Below, piece after piece: positions 1 to 5,186 of a stretch of 8,642 nucleotides of DNA. Source of the DNA: Nitrospirota bacterium (GTDB lineage: Bacteria; Nitrospirota; Thermodesulfovibrionia; Thermodesulfovibrionales; UBA1546); contig SCSY01000154.1 in NCBI GenBank assembly GCA_004298625.1, positions 1 through 8,642 of the forward strand, read 5' to 3'. The notes under the pieces were generated by a model. It made no database searches and was not told the DNA's origin. It was given only the letters and a program-made list of their open reading frames with translations. Both the position numbers and the translations under genes were made by a program. Position 1 is the first letter of the stretch, and each line of letters begins with the position of its first letter.

Positions 1-472
1 CGCTGCTTTCATTGCCCCACAACTCCAGCATACCGGTCAGACTGTCAAAGATATAGCGGCCGCAGGGATTATTTTCCAGAATAAACTCATTCAGGACCTT
101 CCGAACCTTTTCCGGGTCCGAAGGGTCTTTGACGTGAATCACCCGGGCAACCGGATTTTCTCCGCCCGATTTATAGAACCGAGAGAACACGGCCTCGTCA
201 TTACCCTTGCCCGAAGTAAAACAATCCACCAGGACCAGATTGGTCAAAGACACGTGCGGGCTCAGGCGGTCCAGCACGGTCTGGGGCGAGGCATTAAAAC
301 TGACAAACAGGGCTTGGGATGTCCCCTGGGTGGCGGCCTGTAGATAATGGGCCACGAAGAACTGGACCGGCACGCCGGAATCTATTTCCCAGACCAGGTT
401 ATCGCCCAACTTCACGCCGCCCAGCAAGGCGTCAAGTTCTTTCAGTCCGCTGGTGCAGGGCTTATTATTCAT
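1..472 (-). CDS. KaiC/RAD55-like RecA-fold protein with degenerate P-loop (partial, 3' end missing)
   Basis: An open frame of 157 codons runs from an ATG at 472 off the left edge with no stop. The product opens with a TSGLKELDALLGG segment, the usual N-terminus of KaiC/RAD55-type RecA-superfamily ATPases ('GI..LD.LLGGG'). Where the Walker A motif should follow, it reads KLGDNLVWEIDSG, with no GxxGxGK[S/T]. A later hydrophobic strand ending in aspartate (YIFDSLTGML, about residues 140-149) matches the Walker B position. So the fold is probably kept but ATP binding is doubtful. From memory, similar 'GDN.VWQVD' domains occur in stand-alone proteins and in front of PEP/pyruvate-binding domains; the missing C-terminus decides which. 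An in-frame TAA at 485-487 rules out a longer start. No Shine-Dalgarno precedes the ATG; a palindrome lies there instead. Its GC content looks higher than that of the genes to the right. Family fairly sure, function unknown. Confidence 0.72.
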   Translation of the reverse strand, partial: MNNKPCTSGLKELDALLGGVKLGDNLVWEIDSGVPVQFFVAHYLQAATQGTSQALFVSFNASPQTVLDRLSPHVSLTNLVLVDCFTSGKGNDEAVFSRFYKSGGENPVARVIHVKDPSDPEKVRKVLNEFILENNPCGRYIFDSLTGMLELWGNESS

Positions 473-473
473 A

Positions 474-488
474 TTAAGTATTACTTAA
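474..488. promoter_or_regulatory. Perfect 7-bp palindrome directly upstream of the KaiC-like start
   Basis: TTAAGTA and TACTTAA form a perfect inverted repeat around a single central T, ending 2 bases before the ATG at 472. It occupies the place where a ribosome binding site would be expected, and none is present. A weak promoter overlaps it on the minus strand: TTGACC (505-510), 17 bases, TAAGTA (482-487). This would start transcription near 475, giving almost no leader. The palindrome is a plausible repressor operator, but it is very AT-rich and this is inference. Confidence 0.35.
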
Positions 489-607
489 CTTAAAACGACC
501 CAGCGGTCAACAAAATCAGGCGGTAAAATTATTTTGGGGTTTCTTGGGCTTTACCAATATTTATGGCTTATCGTGGGACACATGATATAATTTTCATCGA
601 ATGGTTT

Positions 608-683
608 TGGCGGTCCCAACGGGATTCGAACCCGTGTTTTAGCCTTGAGAGGGCCACGTCCTAGGCCTCTAGACGATGGGACC
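608..683 (-). tRNA. tRNA-Glu (anticodon CUC)
   Basis: The minus strand folds into a complete cloverleaf. The acceptor stem is GGTCCCA (683-677) with TGGGACC (618-612). The anticodon stem TGGCC/GGCTA has one G-T pair and encloses the loop CTCTCAA, giving anticodon CTC at 649-647. The T arm is ACGGG-TTCGAAT-CCCGT. The discriminator base is G (611) and the CCA end is encoded in the DNA (610-608). Length is 76 nt. It lies 5 bases downstream of tRNA-Gln and is very probably cotranscribed with it. The CUC-reading glutamate tRNA usually supplements a UUC-reading one encoded elsewhere. Confidence 0.96.
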
Positions 684-688
684 ATGAA

Positions 689-762
689 TGGCTGGGGAGA
701 GAGGATTCGAACCCCTATAAGCAGCTCCAGAGGCTGCCGTCCTACCTTTGGACGACTCCCCA
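689..762 (-). tRNA. tRNA-Gln (anticodon CUG)
   Basis: The minus strand folds into a cloverleaf with acceptor stem TGGGGAG (762-756) pairing with CTCCCCA (699-693). The anticodon stem GCAGC/GCTGC encloses CTCTGGA, giving anticodon CTG at 730-728. The T arm is AGGGG-TTCGAAT-CCTCT with one G-T pair. The discriminator is G (692) and CCA is encoded (691-689). The U1-A72 acceptor pair and G73 are typical of glutamine tRNAs. Length is 74 nt. It is the first gene of a two-tRNA unit with tRNA-Glu. Confidence 0.96.
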
Positions 763-1017
763 AAAAATGCCTTAAATATCAGTGTTTTCAGGTGGTTATA
801 CAGGTATTTAAGACAAGTAGAAATATACCACAAACCATCAAATTCCGTCAAATTTACCTTTGAAACAAAAATCAACAGAAAACCCCTTCAGGACGGTGGG
901 ACAGGATCGGACAGGACACCCCTTTCCTTTGCCTATTCTTTCAGCACATATTTTGAGACATTCCCATTACCGCCAACTAATAATATCTCCGCATTTAACC
1001 TTCCAGATGAAATTTTC
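763..1017. other. Intergenic region between the small membrane protein gene and the tRNAs
   Basis: No convincing gene lies here. It holds the tRNA promoter and leader at its left end. A short G-rich patch near 894-922 contains GGACAGGA twice, 10 bases apart. An AT-only inverted repeat (AAATTTT 1010-1016, AAAATTT 1025-1031) overlaps the stop codon of the small membrane protein gene; it lacks GC pairs and a T-run, so I do not call it a terminator. The plus-strand open frames across this stretch also run through the tRNAs or oppose metF-operon genes and have no recognisable product. Confidence 0.5.
822..851 (-). promoter_or_regulatory. Promoter of the tRNA-Gln/tRNA-Glu unit
   Basis: On the minus strand, TTGACG (851-846), an 18-base spacer and TATATT (827-822) form a near-consensus sigma-70 promoter. 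Transcription would start near 815, leaving a 5' leader of about 50 bases before the tRNA-Gln 5' end at 762, to be removed by RNase P. No other promoter this good lies in the stretch 763-1017. Confidence 0.65.
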
Positions 1018-1314
1018 TCACCGTAAAATTTTACTCTGTCCCGGAACAAGCAGCCTTTTATTCCGCATATATAAAAGTATGTCTACGGCTACCATTGCCG
1101 CATTCATTATGTATAACCATATCACAAAATCAAAGTTGTTGAAAACCTTGTGAAAGATACCGGCGATATATCCGATTAAAACTATGAACAAAAAGGTTAC
1201 GCTCTTCCCGGCAGTGGTTCTGGAAGTGTAAGACTTATAGATGGAAACCGGCCACGCAGCGCCGAAACAGAGCAGCATAACGATTTCGAATATGCCTTTT
1301 GAACTGATTGACAA
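1018..1314 (-). CDS. Small three-helix membrane protein, PQ-loop/SemiSWEET-like
   Basis: A 98-residue protein with three predicted membrane helices at about residues 7-26, 38-56 and 61-83, followed by a basic tail. Helix 1 ends in AAWPVSIYKSYTSRTTAGKS, which resembles the 'PQ....K..KTKST.G.S' signature of PQ-loop/SemiSWEET half-transporters, although the Q of 'PQ' is V here. SemiSWEETs are about 85-100 residues and work as dimers carrying sugars or other small solutes; the substrate here is unknown. I use the TTG at 1314-1312 as start, because it keeps helix 1 whole and lies 1 base after the metF stop, with a weak GGGA about 10 bases upstream. The first ATG, at residue 13, would cut into helix 1. 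It is the third gene of the metV-metF operon. Calling it a real transporter is inference from topology and one motif. Confidence 0.72.
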   Translation of the reverse strand: MSISSKGIFEIVMLLCFGAAWPVSIYKSYTSRTTAGKSVTFLFIVLIGYIAGIFHKVFNNFDFVIWLYIMNAAMVAVDILLYMRNKRLLVPGQSKILR

Positions 1315-1315
1315 G

Positions 1316-2197
1316 CTAAATCAGTCCCGCCTTCTCCATGATCATCGGCACCTTATCCTCCATTCCGATAGCCATGATATGAACGCCGTCACATATCTTC
1401 TCGTCCCTTAACTGTTTAATATGCCTTGCGGTTATATTCATGCCGGTATCGAGCGCCTTTTCTTTTCCTGCTGCCTTAAGTTCATCAATCAGCGTCTGAG
1501 GGACCCTTATTCCCGGGACATTGTTATTCAGGAAATTAGCCATGCCTGCGGATTTTAAGACAACAAAACCTGCGAGTATCTTCACAGGGAACTTCCTCGC
1601 ATGTTTCATGAATTCTTTAAATTTCTCTATGTCGTATATGGCCTGAGTCTGGAAAAAATTCGCACCTGCCCTTACCTTTTTCTCGAACTTCATCAACTGC
1701 GGCTCAATGGGATTTGCCTCGGGAGTTACGACAGCGCCCTGAAAGAAATCCGTCGCGCCTTTAAGGTCATTGCCCGACATGTCTTTGCCTTTATTAAGTC
1801 CATCAACTGCATTGAGAAGCTGGACTGACTCTATGTCATAAACAGGTTTAGCACCCTTGTGGTCTCCGGCAGAGACATGGTCTCCTGTCATGCAAAGGAC
1901 ATTCTTTATGCCCAAAATATTTGCGCCGAGGAGGTCTGACTGAAGGCCTATCCTGTTCCTGTCGCGGCATGTCATCTGAAGTATCGGCTCAAGCCCGTGT
2001 TCCATCGCTATCTTGCACACTGCTATGGAACATATCCTCATAACAGCAGACTGGTTATCAGTAACATTCACGGCATCCAATTTTCCCTTGAGAAGCTCCA
2101 TGTGGTGAATCATCTCTTTTATGTCGGTGCCCTTCGGCGGCCCGACCTCAGCAGTAACGGCAAATTTGCCTGAATTCAATATTTCCCTGAAGCTCAT
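1316..2197 (-). CDS. metF: Methylenetetrahydrofolate reductase, acetogen-type (MetF)
   Basis: A 293-residue TIM-barrel flavoprotein that reduces 5,10-methylene-THF to 5-methyl-THF. Family landmarks in order are the AEVGPPKG strand with the catalytic-type Glu17, VNVTDN (44-48), the folate/FAD segment QMTCRDRNR (74-82), MTGDHVSAGDH (103-113), and FFQTQAIYD (181-189), where Q183/Q185 correspond to the conserved 'TQ' region. The length is normal for the short bacterial form. The ATG at 2197 overlaps the metV stop codon (ATGA), with GGAGG about 9 bases upstream inside metV, so the two are translationally coupled. Pairing with metV marks it as the Wood-Ljungdahl type, in which MetF's FAD receives electrons through the iron-sulfur subunit MetV rather than directly from NAD(P)H. 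The physiological electron donor cannot be read from this window. Cytoplasmic. Confidence 0.94.
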   Translation of the reverse strand: MSFREILNSGKFAVTAEVGPPKGTDIKEMIHHMELLKGKLDAVNVTDNQSAVMRICSIAVCKIAMEHGLEPILQMTCRDRNRIGLQSDLLGANILGIKNVLCMTGDHVSAGDHKGAKPVYDIESVQLLNAVDGLNKGKDMSGNDLKGATDFFQGAVVTPEANPIEPQLMKFEKKVRAGANFFQTQAIYDIEKFKEFMKHARKFPVKILAGFVVLKSAGMANFLNNNVPGIRVPQTLIDELKAAGKEKALDTGMNITARHIKQLRDEKICDGVHIMAIGMEDKVPMIMEKAGLI

Positions 2198-2859
2198 TTC
2201 TTCTTTTCCTCCCTCGTTACTAATGTCCTTGGTTTCTGAGATGCCGACCAGTCTTTTGCCTCAAGCGTAACTTCGCAGAGTTCCTGAAGCCTGTCGAGTT
2301 TCTTCATCCTCTCATATATCCTCACCCATGCGCATTTGATGTCAGGGCTTATCTCGCAATGACCGTCCTTGCACCCGCCGCACGGCCCGTTTAAAAGCCC
2401 CTTCGGACATGCTGTTATCGGACATATTCCACCGGTTTTATCGAGAATGCATTTGCCGCATAATGAGCACCTCTCGTCAAAGAACTGAAGCCTTGTCATA
2501 TTACCGAGGAACAAACTGTCGTTTGCAGGGAAAACAGGCTTGTCTTCATATAATTCAACAGCAGACTGCGTTCCGGCGCCGCAGGACATGACTATTATGC
2601 AATCGGTTTTATCCAGCGCTTCTTTGAAAGGCTTTAACTCAACCTTTGTGCCGAGCACCTGACAGCCTGTCTTTGCAACGAAAGTCCCTGTAACGCTCTT
2701 TCCCTCGGCCTCCAGCGTCTCTTTCATCGCCTTGAGTTCAGGCTCGCCGCCTGTGCCGCAGAGTGTCGCGCACTCAGAACACCCAAGCAAAAAGAAGCTC
2801 TTGTAGTTCTTTATGTTTTCCATCAATTCCTTAAAGTCTCTCTTTTTAGTTATTATCAT
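2194..2859 (-). CDS. metV: MetV, iron-sulfur/zinc partner subunit of methylene-THF reductase
   Basis: A 221-residue cysteine-rich protein matching the MTHFR C-terminal domain family, known as MetV in Moorella thermoacetica. The N-terminal part has GCSECATLC with Cys27, Cys30 and Cys34, plus Cys66 and Cys93 in further conserved loops (KTGCQ and MSCGAG). The C-terminal part has a dense cluster-binding region with Cys131, 134, 137, 146, 151, 160, 163, 168 and 176, including CSLCGKC and GPCGGCKDGHC. In the Moorella protein these domains hold iron-sulfur clusters and zinc and feed electrons to MetF. The start is an ATG with AGGAG 6 bases upstream (GAGGAGAAACT-ATG). The stop overlaps the metF start. 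It is the first gene of the operon, divergent from the AcsE-like gene, so both steps around methyl-THF share one control region. Confidence 0.92.
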   Translation of the reverse strand: MIITKKRDFKELMENIKNYKSFFLLGCSECATLCGTGGEPELKAMKETLEAEGKSVTGTFVAKTGCQVLGTKVELKPFKEALDKTDCIIVMSCGAGTQSAVELYEDKPVFPANDSLFLGNMTRLQFFDERCSLCGKCILDKTGGICPITACPKGLLNGPCGGCKDGHCEISPDIKCAWVRIYERMKKLDRLQELCEVTLEAKDWSASQKPRTLVTREEKKK

Positions 2860-2875
2860 AGTTTCTCCTCTTCAT

Positions 2876-2900
2876 TAAACTGTTATAAGAAACAGGTTTA
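2876..2900. repeat. Bulged inverted repeat in the metV leader, possible operator or hairpin
   Basis: TAAAC-TGTT and AACA-G-GTTTA are complementary over 9 pairs with one bulged G, separated by six bases. The repeat sits between the metV ribosome binding site and its -10 box and covers the predicted transcription start (about 2896). A dyad at the start site is a common operator position, but the low GC content allows chance. Confidence 0.35.
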
Positions 2901-2902
2901 TT

Positions 2903-2932
2903 ATTATAACGGGATTTAAAGACAAAAATAAA
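2903..2932 (-). promoter_or_regulatory. Probable promoter of the metV-metF operon
   Basis: A perfect TATAAT lies on the minus strand at 2908-2903. The -35 region 17-18 bases upstream (TTATTT or TTTATT) is poor, so activation by a regulator is possible. The start would be near 2896, giving a leader of about 37 bases to the metV ATG with its strong ribosome binding site. Confidence 0.42.
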
Positions 2933-2937
2933 TATTA

Positions 2938-2966
2938 TTTTCTTGTAATCAAATGGGTGCTATAAT
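2938..2966 (+). promoter_or_regulatory. Extended -10 promoter of the AcsE-like gene
   Basis: TGC-TATAAT (2958-2966) is a perfect extended -10 element (TGn plus consensus hexamer). The -35 region is only a T-rich TTTTCT, which is acceptable because extended -10 promoters tolerate weak -35 boxes. Transcription would start near 2973, with a leader of about 68 bases ending in a strong AAGGAGG. It is back-to-back with the metV promoter; the two -10 boxes are 52 bases apart. Confidence 0.55.
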
Positions 2967-3040
2967 CTATTCAGAAATTGAAAGCTTAAAGTTACGAGCT
3001 AACATCTTAAAACTTTTATTTTCTTAATAAGGAGGGCAAA

Positions 3041-3826
3041 ATGATCGTAATAGCCGAGAATCTCAATACCAGGAATAAGAAGTTCATGGAAGCTCTAAAG
3101 AAAAAAGATGCTAAGGCAATATCCATGCTTTCCAAAGAGCTTGCCGATGCGGGAGCAGAGATGATAAATGTACAATGCTCTCTTGACGGAAGCGGTGATG
3201 CAGAAGCGCTTCCAATGGCCATAGGCGCGATAGTAAAGACAACGGGACTTGCCATATCTCTTGATTCGAGAAATATCGATGCATTAAAAAAAGCCATCCC
3301 CCTCTGCAGTAAACCTCCTCTGATAAATTTTATTTCTGCAACAGAGCCTGCCGAGCGCAGGGAATTGCTGTCTCTTGCAGCAGACAAAAAGGCGTTCCTT
3401 ATTATCAGGGCTTCGAAAGGCATCGTTCCTACATCACTCGAATCGAAACTCCAGATACTGGAGGAATTGCTGGAAGAGGCCAATGCCGCCGATATACCGA
3501 ATCAAAGGTTGTTTGCAGACCCTTCTATTGTCCATATCGGGAAAGGCATGGGGCAGACTCATCTTGTGAATTCACATGAATGTATCAGGGCCTTAAAAGA
3601 AATGGTCGAGCCCGAGATAAACACAATTGCATGGATATCCAATGTTTCAACAGGGATGCCGAAGGCCTTGCGGCCGGGGGTAAATTCCATATTTTTGAGC
3701 TACCTCTCAGGCGCAGGCCTCGACGCCGCTATGGTCGATGTGCTTGATCCCGGGATAAGAAAAACCATTTATATGATAAAATCCTTCAGGGATGAGGTAG
3801 TATTCTCGCCGGCAGATTTAACTTAA
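3041..3826 (+). CDS. acsE: AcsE-like methyltetrahydrofolate:corrinoid methyltransferase
   Basis: A 261-residue pterin-binding TIM-barrel protein, nearly the same length as Moorella AcsE (262). AcsE moves the N5-methyl group of methyl-THF to the corrinoid iron-sulfur protein. By my unaided alignment with remembered AcsE, the folate-contact residues are at the same or nearly the same numbers: Asp75 in SLDSRN, Asn96 in LINFISATE, Asp160 in FADPSI and Asn201 in ISNVSTGMP. The AcsE 'LDLNVG' turn is replaced by MINVQCS (41-47), and the first strand reads IAENLN instead of 'GERIN', so this is a divergent member that could serve another corrinoid protein. The start is fixed by AAGGAGG 5 bases before the ATG. 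It is transcribed divergently from metV, whose enzyme makes its substrate. No corrinoid protein gene is visible in the window, so the gene symbol is provisional. Confidence 0.75.
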   Translation: MIVIAENLNTRNKKFMEALKKKDAKAISMLSKELADAGAEMINVQCSLDGSGDAEALPMAIGAIVKTTGLAISLDSRNIDALKKAIPLCSKPPLINFISATEPAERRELLSLAADKKAFLIIRASKGIVPTSLESKLQILEELLEEANAADIPNQRLFADPSIVHIGKGMGQTHLVNSHECIRALKEMVEPEINTIAWISNVSTGMPKALRPGVNSIFLSYLSGAGLDAAMVDVLDPGIRKTIYMIKSFRDEVVFSPADLT

Positions 3827-3834
3827 TTATGACA

Positions 3835-3961
3835 AGAGATAGAATATGGTATTTGAGCGGTTTATTTTGCCGATAGTCAATAAAGTTTACATTAAAATAA
3901 AGAGGCAAAATCCTCGGAGCGCAGCGAGAATGAGCGAGAATATTATATCCTATCTATCTCT
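3835..3961. repeat. Repeat-rich miniature/REP-like intergenic element
   Basis: The outer ends form an inverted repeat: AGAGATAGA (3835-3843) against TCTATCTCT (3953-3961). The match continues inward as ATATnnTATT after a 4-base gap on one side. Inside is a second inverted repeat, ATTTTGCC (3864-3871) with GGCAAAAT (3904-3911). A 10-base direct repeat follows, AGCGAGAAT at 3923-3931 and 3933-3941. This nested layout in 127 bases resembles a small non-autonomous element or REP-type sequence, or a long structured 3' untranslated region. I see no target-site duplication at its edges. No gene lies in 3827-3981, and no clear larC promoter was found there. Confidence 0.45.
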
Positions 3962-3981
3962 GTTTCAAAGGAAGCTTTAAT

Positions 3982-5169
3982 TTGAAAATAGCATATTTTG
4001 ACTGCTCTTCAGGAATAAGCGGAGACATGTGCATAGGCGCGCTCGTTGATGCAGGCGTTTCCTTAAAAGCATTAGAAAAGGAACTCAGAAAAATTCCGAT
4101 AAAGGGCTATAAGCTCGCGGTTAAAAAGGCCAACCGCTCAGGGTTCAGGGCGACAAAGGTGGATGTTTTACAGCTCTCAGCTCTCAGCTCTCAGCTCTCA
4201 GCTAAAAAATGGAAAGACATTGAAAAGATAATCAAGACATCTTCATTATCACCTGAGATCAAGCAAAGAGGGCTGGGCATATTCAAAAGGCTCTTTGAGG
4301 TAGAGGCAAAGGTCCATGGAGAAAAATTCGATAAGGTCCACCTGCATGAACTCGGCGCTGTTGACTGCATCGTTGATATCTTTGGGACTCTCATCTGCCT
4401 CGATATTCTTGGAATAGAAAAGGTTTATGCGTCCCCTGTAAATACCGGAAGCGGCTTTGTTAAAACAGAACATGGTATCCTGCCTGTGCCTGCGCCGGCA
4501 ACATTGGAAATTTTAAGCTCTAAGCCCTCAGCTCTCAGCTGTCAGCTCTATTCTGACGGGACGAATTTTGAGCTGACAACGCCGACAGGCGCGGCAATAG
4601 TAAAAGAATTGGCTTCCAACTTCGGAAACATCCCTGAAATGTCTATCGGAAAAATCGGGGTTGGGGCAGGGTCAAAAGACTTTAAACACAAAGCAAATGT
4701 GCTGAGAATTTTTACGGGAGAAAGCAAAAAGCAGAGAGCAGAGCGCAGAGAGCAAAAAATTACGGTCATCGAGACAAATATTGACGACATGAACCCCCAG
4801 ATATACGAGTACGTTATGAAAAAGCTGTTCAAGGCAGGCGCGCTCGATGTTTTTCTCACGCAGGTAATAATGAAAAAAGGAAGGCCTGGGATAAAGCTTT
4901 CAGTACTCTGCAATGATTCAGACAAAGATAACCTGATGAAGATCATCTTTGAGGAAACAACAACTATAGGGCTCAGGTTTTATTCTGTTGGCAGAAAGAC
5001 ATTGGGCAGAGAGATAAAAAAACTCGATACAAAATTCGGAAAAATAAACTTCAAGCTCTCAAAACTTGGGGATAAGACAATAAGGATAACTCCTGAATAT
5101 GAAGACTGCAAAAGACTTGCTAAAAAACTTAACCTGCCGCTGATCGAGGTAATTAACAAAGTATCTTAA
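3982..5169 (+). CDS. larC: LarC, nickel-pincer cofactor nickel insertase
   Basis: A 395-residue LarC, the CTP-dependent enzyme that inserts nickel into pyridinium-3,5-bisthiocarboxylic acid mononucleotide, the last step of nickel-pincer (lactate racemase) cofactor synthesis. Landmarks are the N-terminus KIAYFDCSSGISGDM, HLHELGAVDCIVD with His120/His122/Glu123, LTTPTGAA, ETNIDDMNPQIY (from residue 264), FLTQVIMKKGRPG, and the C-terminal ITPEYEDCKRLA. The start is a TTG at 3982, supported by AAGGAAG 8 bases upstream and by the family N-terminus. Three insertions built from 7-nt repeats interrupt it at residues 64-74, 179-190 and 248-259, between conserved blocks. In Lactiplantibacillus plantarum LarC is split into larC1/larC2 and joined by programmed frameshifting; here it is one frame. 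larA, larB and larE are absent from the window. It follows the AcsE-like gene on the same strand and converges on argF. Confidence 0.93.
   Translation: MKIAYFDCSSGISGDMCIGALVDAGVSLKALEKELRKIPIKGYKLAVKKANRSGFRATKVDVLQLSALSSQLSAKKWKDIEKIIKTSSLSPEIKQRGLGIFKRLFEVEAKVHGEKFDKVHLHELGAVDCIVDIFGTLICLDILGIEKVYASPVNTGSGFVKTEHGILPVPAPATLEILSSKPSALSCQLYSDGTNFELTTPTGAAIVKELASNFGNIPEMSIGKIGVGAGSKDFKHKANVLRIFTGESKKQRAERREQKITVIETNIDDMNPQIYEYVMKKLFKAGALDVFLTQVIMKKGRPGIKLSVLCNDSDKDNLMKIIFEETTTIGLRFYSVGRKTLGREIKKLDTKFGKINFKLSKLGDKTIRITPEYEDCKRLAKKLNLPLIEVINKVS
4171..4203 (+). repeat. Perfect heptanucleotide tandem repeat in larC, (CAGCTCT) x 4.7
   Basis: Four exact CAGCTCT units (4171, 4178, 4185, 4192) plus a partial CAGCT. 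The 33 bases encode 11 residues, QLSALSSQLSA (64-74), in a loop between the ATKVDV and KKWKDIEKII segments. Because 7 is not a multiple of 3, one unit more or less shifts the frame. Reading the shifted frames: one extra unit places TAA at 4203-4205 directly after the tract (76-residue product), and one unit fewer meets TAA at 4229-4231 (80-residue product). Confidence 0.97.
4516..4550 (+). repeat. Degenerate heptanucleotide repeat in larC, five AGCTCTC-type units
   Basis: Five consecutive 7-base units (AGCTCTA, AGCCCTC, AGCTCTC, AGCTGTC, AGCTCTA) use the same motif as the tract at 4171, in another phase. They encode SSKPSALSCQLY (residues 179-190) between ATLEIL and SDGTNFELTTPTG, where typical LarC proteins have about six fewer residues. 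Point differences between units suggest an older, decaying tract. Confidence 0.9.
4723..4757 (+). repeat. Degenerate heptanucleotide repeat in larC, five AGCAGAG-type units
   Basis: Units are AGCAAAA, AGCAGAG, AGCAGAG, CGCAGAG and AGCAAAA. The reverse complement of AGCAGAG is CTCTGCT, one base from the CTCAGCT unit of the first tract, so this looks like the same family inserted in the opposite orientation. It encodes the charged linker SKKQRAERREQK (residues 248-259) just before the ETNIDD block, i.e. between the two halves of LarC. Confidence 0.85.
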
Positions 5170-5186
5170 CCGGCTTAGAGACAATC

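Noticed and set aside
134..343. 69-codon plus-strand frame near the left edge
   Set aside because: The minus strand here encodes a longer KaiC/RAD55-like sequence with family motifs.
473..762. Integrative element attached at the tRNA-Glu 3' end
   Set aside because: The left-hand gene looks somewhat different in base composition, but there is no integrase and no second copy of the tRNA end in the window.
1010..1031. Terminator after the small membrane protein gene
   Set aside because: The 7-base arms are AT-only, no T-run follows, and the hairpin overlaps the stop codon.
645..1153. Plus-strand open frames across the tRNAs and the 763-1017 spacer
   Set aside because: They cross two well-folded tRNA genes or oppose the metF operon and show no protein family features.
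2967..3040. Riboswitch in the leader of the AcsE-like gene
   Set aside because: The leader is only about 68 bases and AT-rich, with just a weak 6-base inverted repeat and no conserved riboswitch core such as a cobalamin or THF box that I could recognise.
3016..3483. 155-codon open frame antisense to the AcsE-like gene
   Set aside because: It is serine/alanine-rich with no recognisable domain and lies opposite a gene with strong family matches and ribosome binding site.
4171..4203. CRISPR-like array
   Set aside because: The repeat unit is 7 bases with no spacers, and it is in-frame coding sequence.
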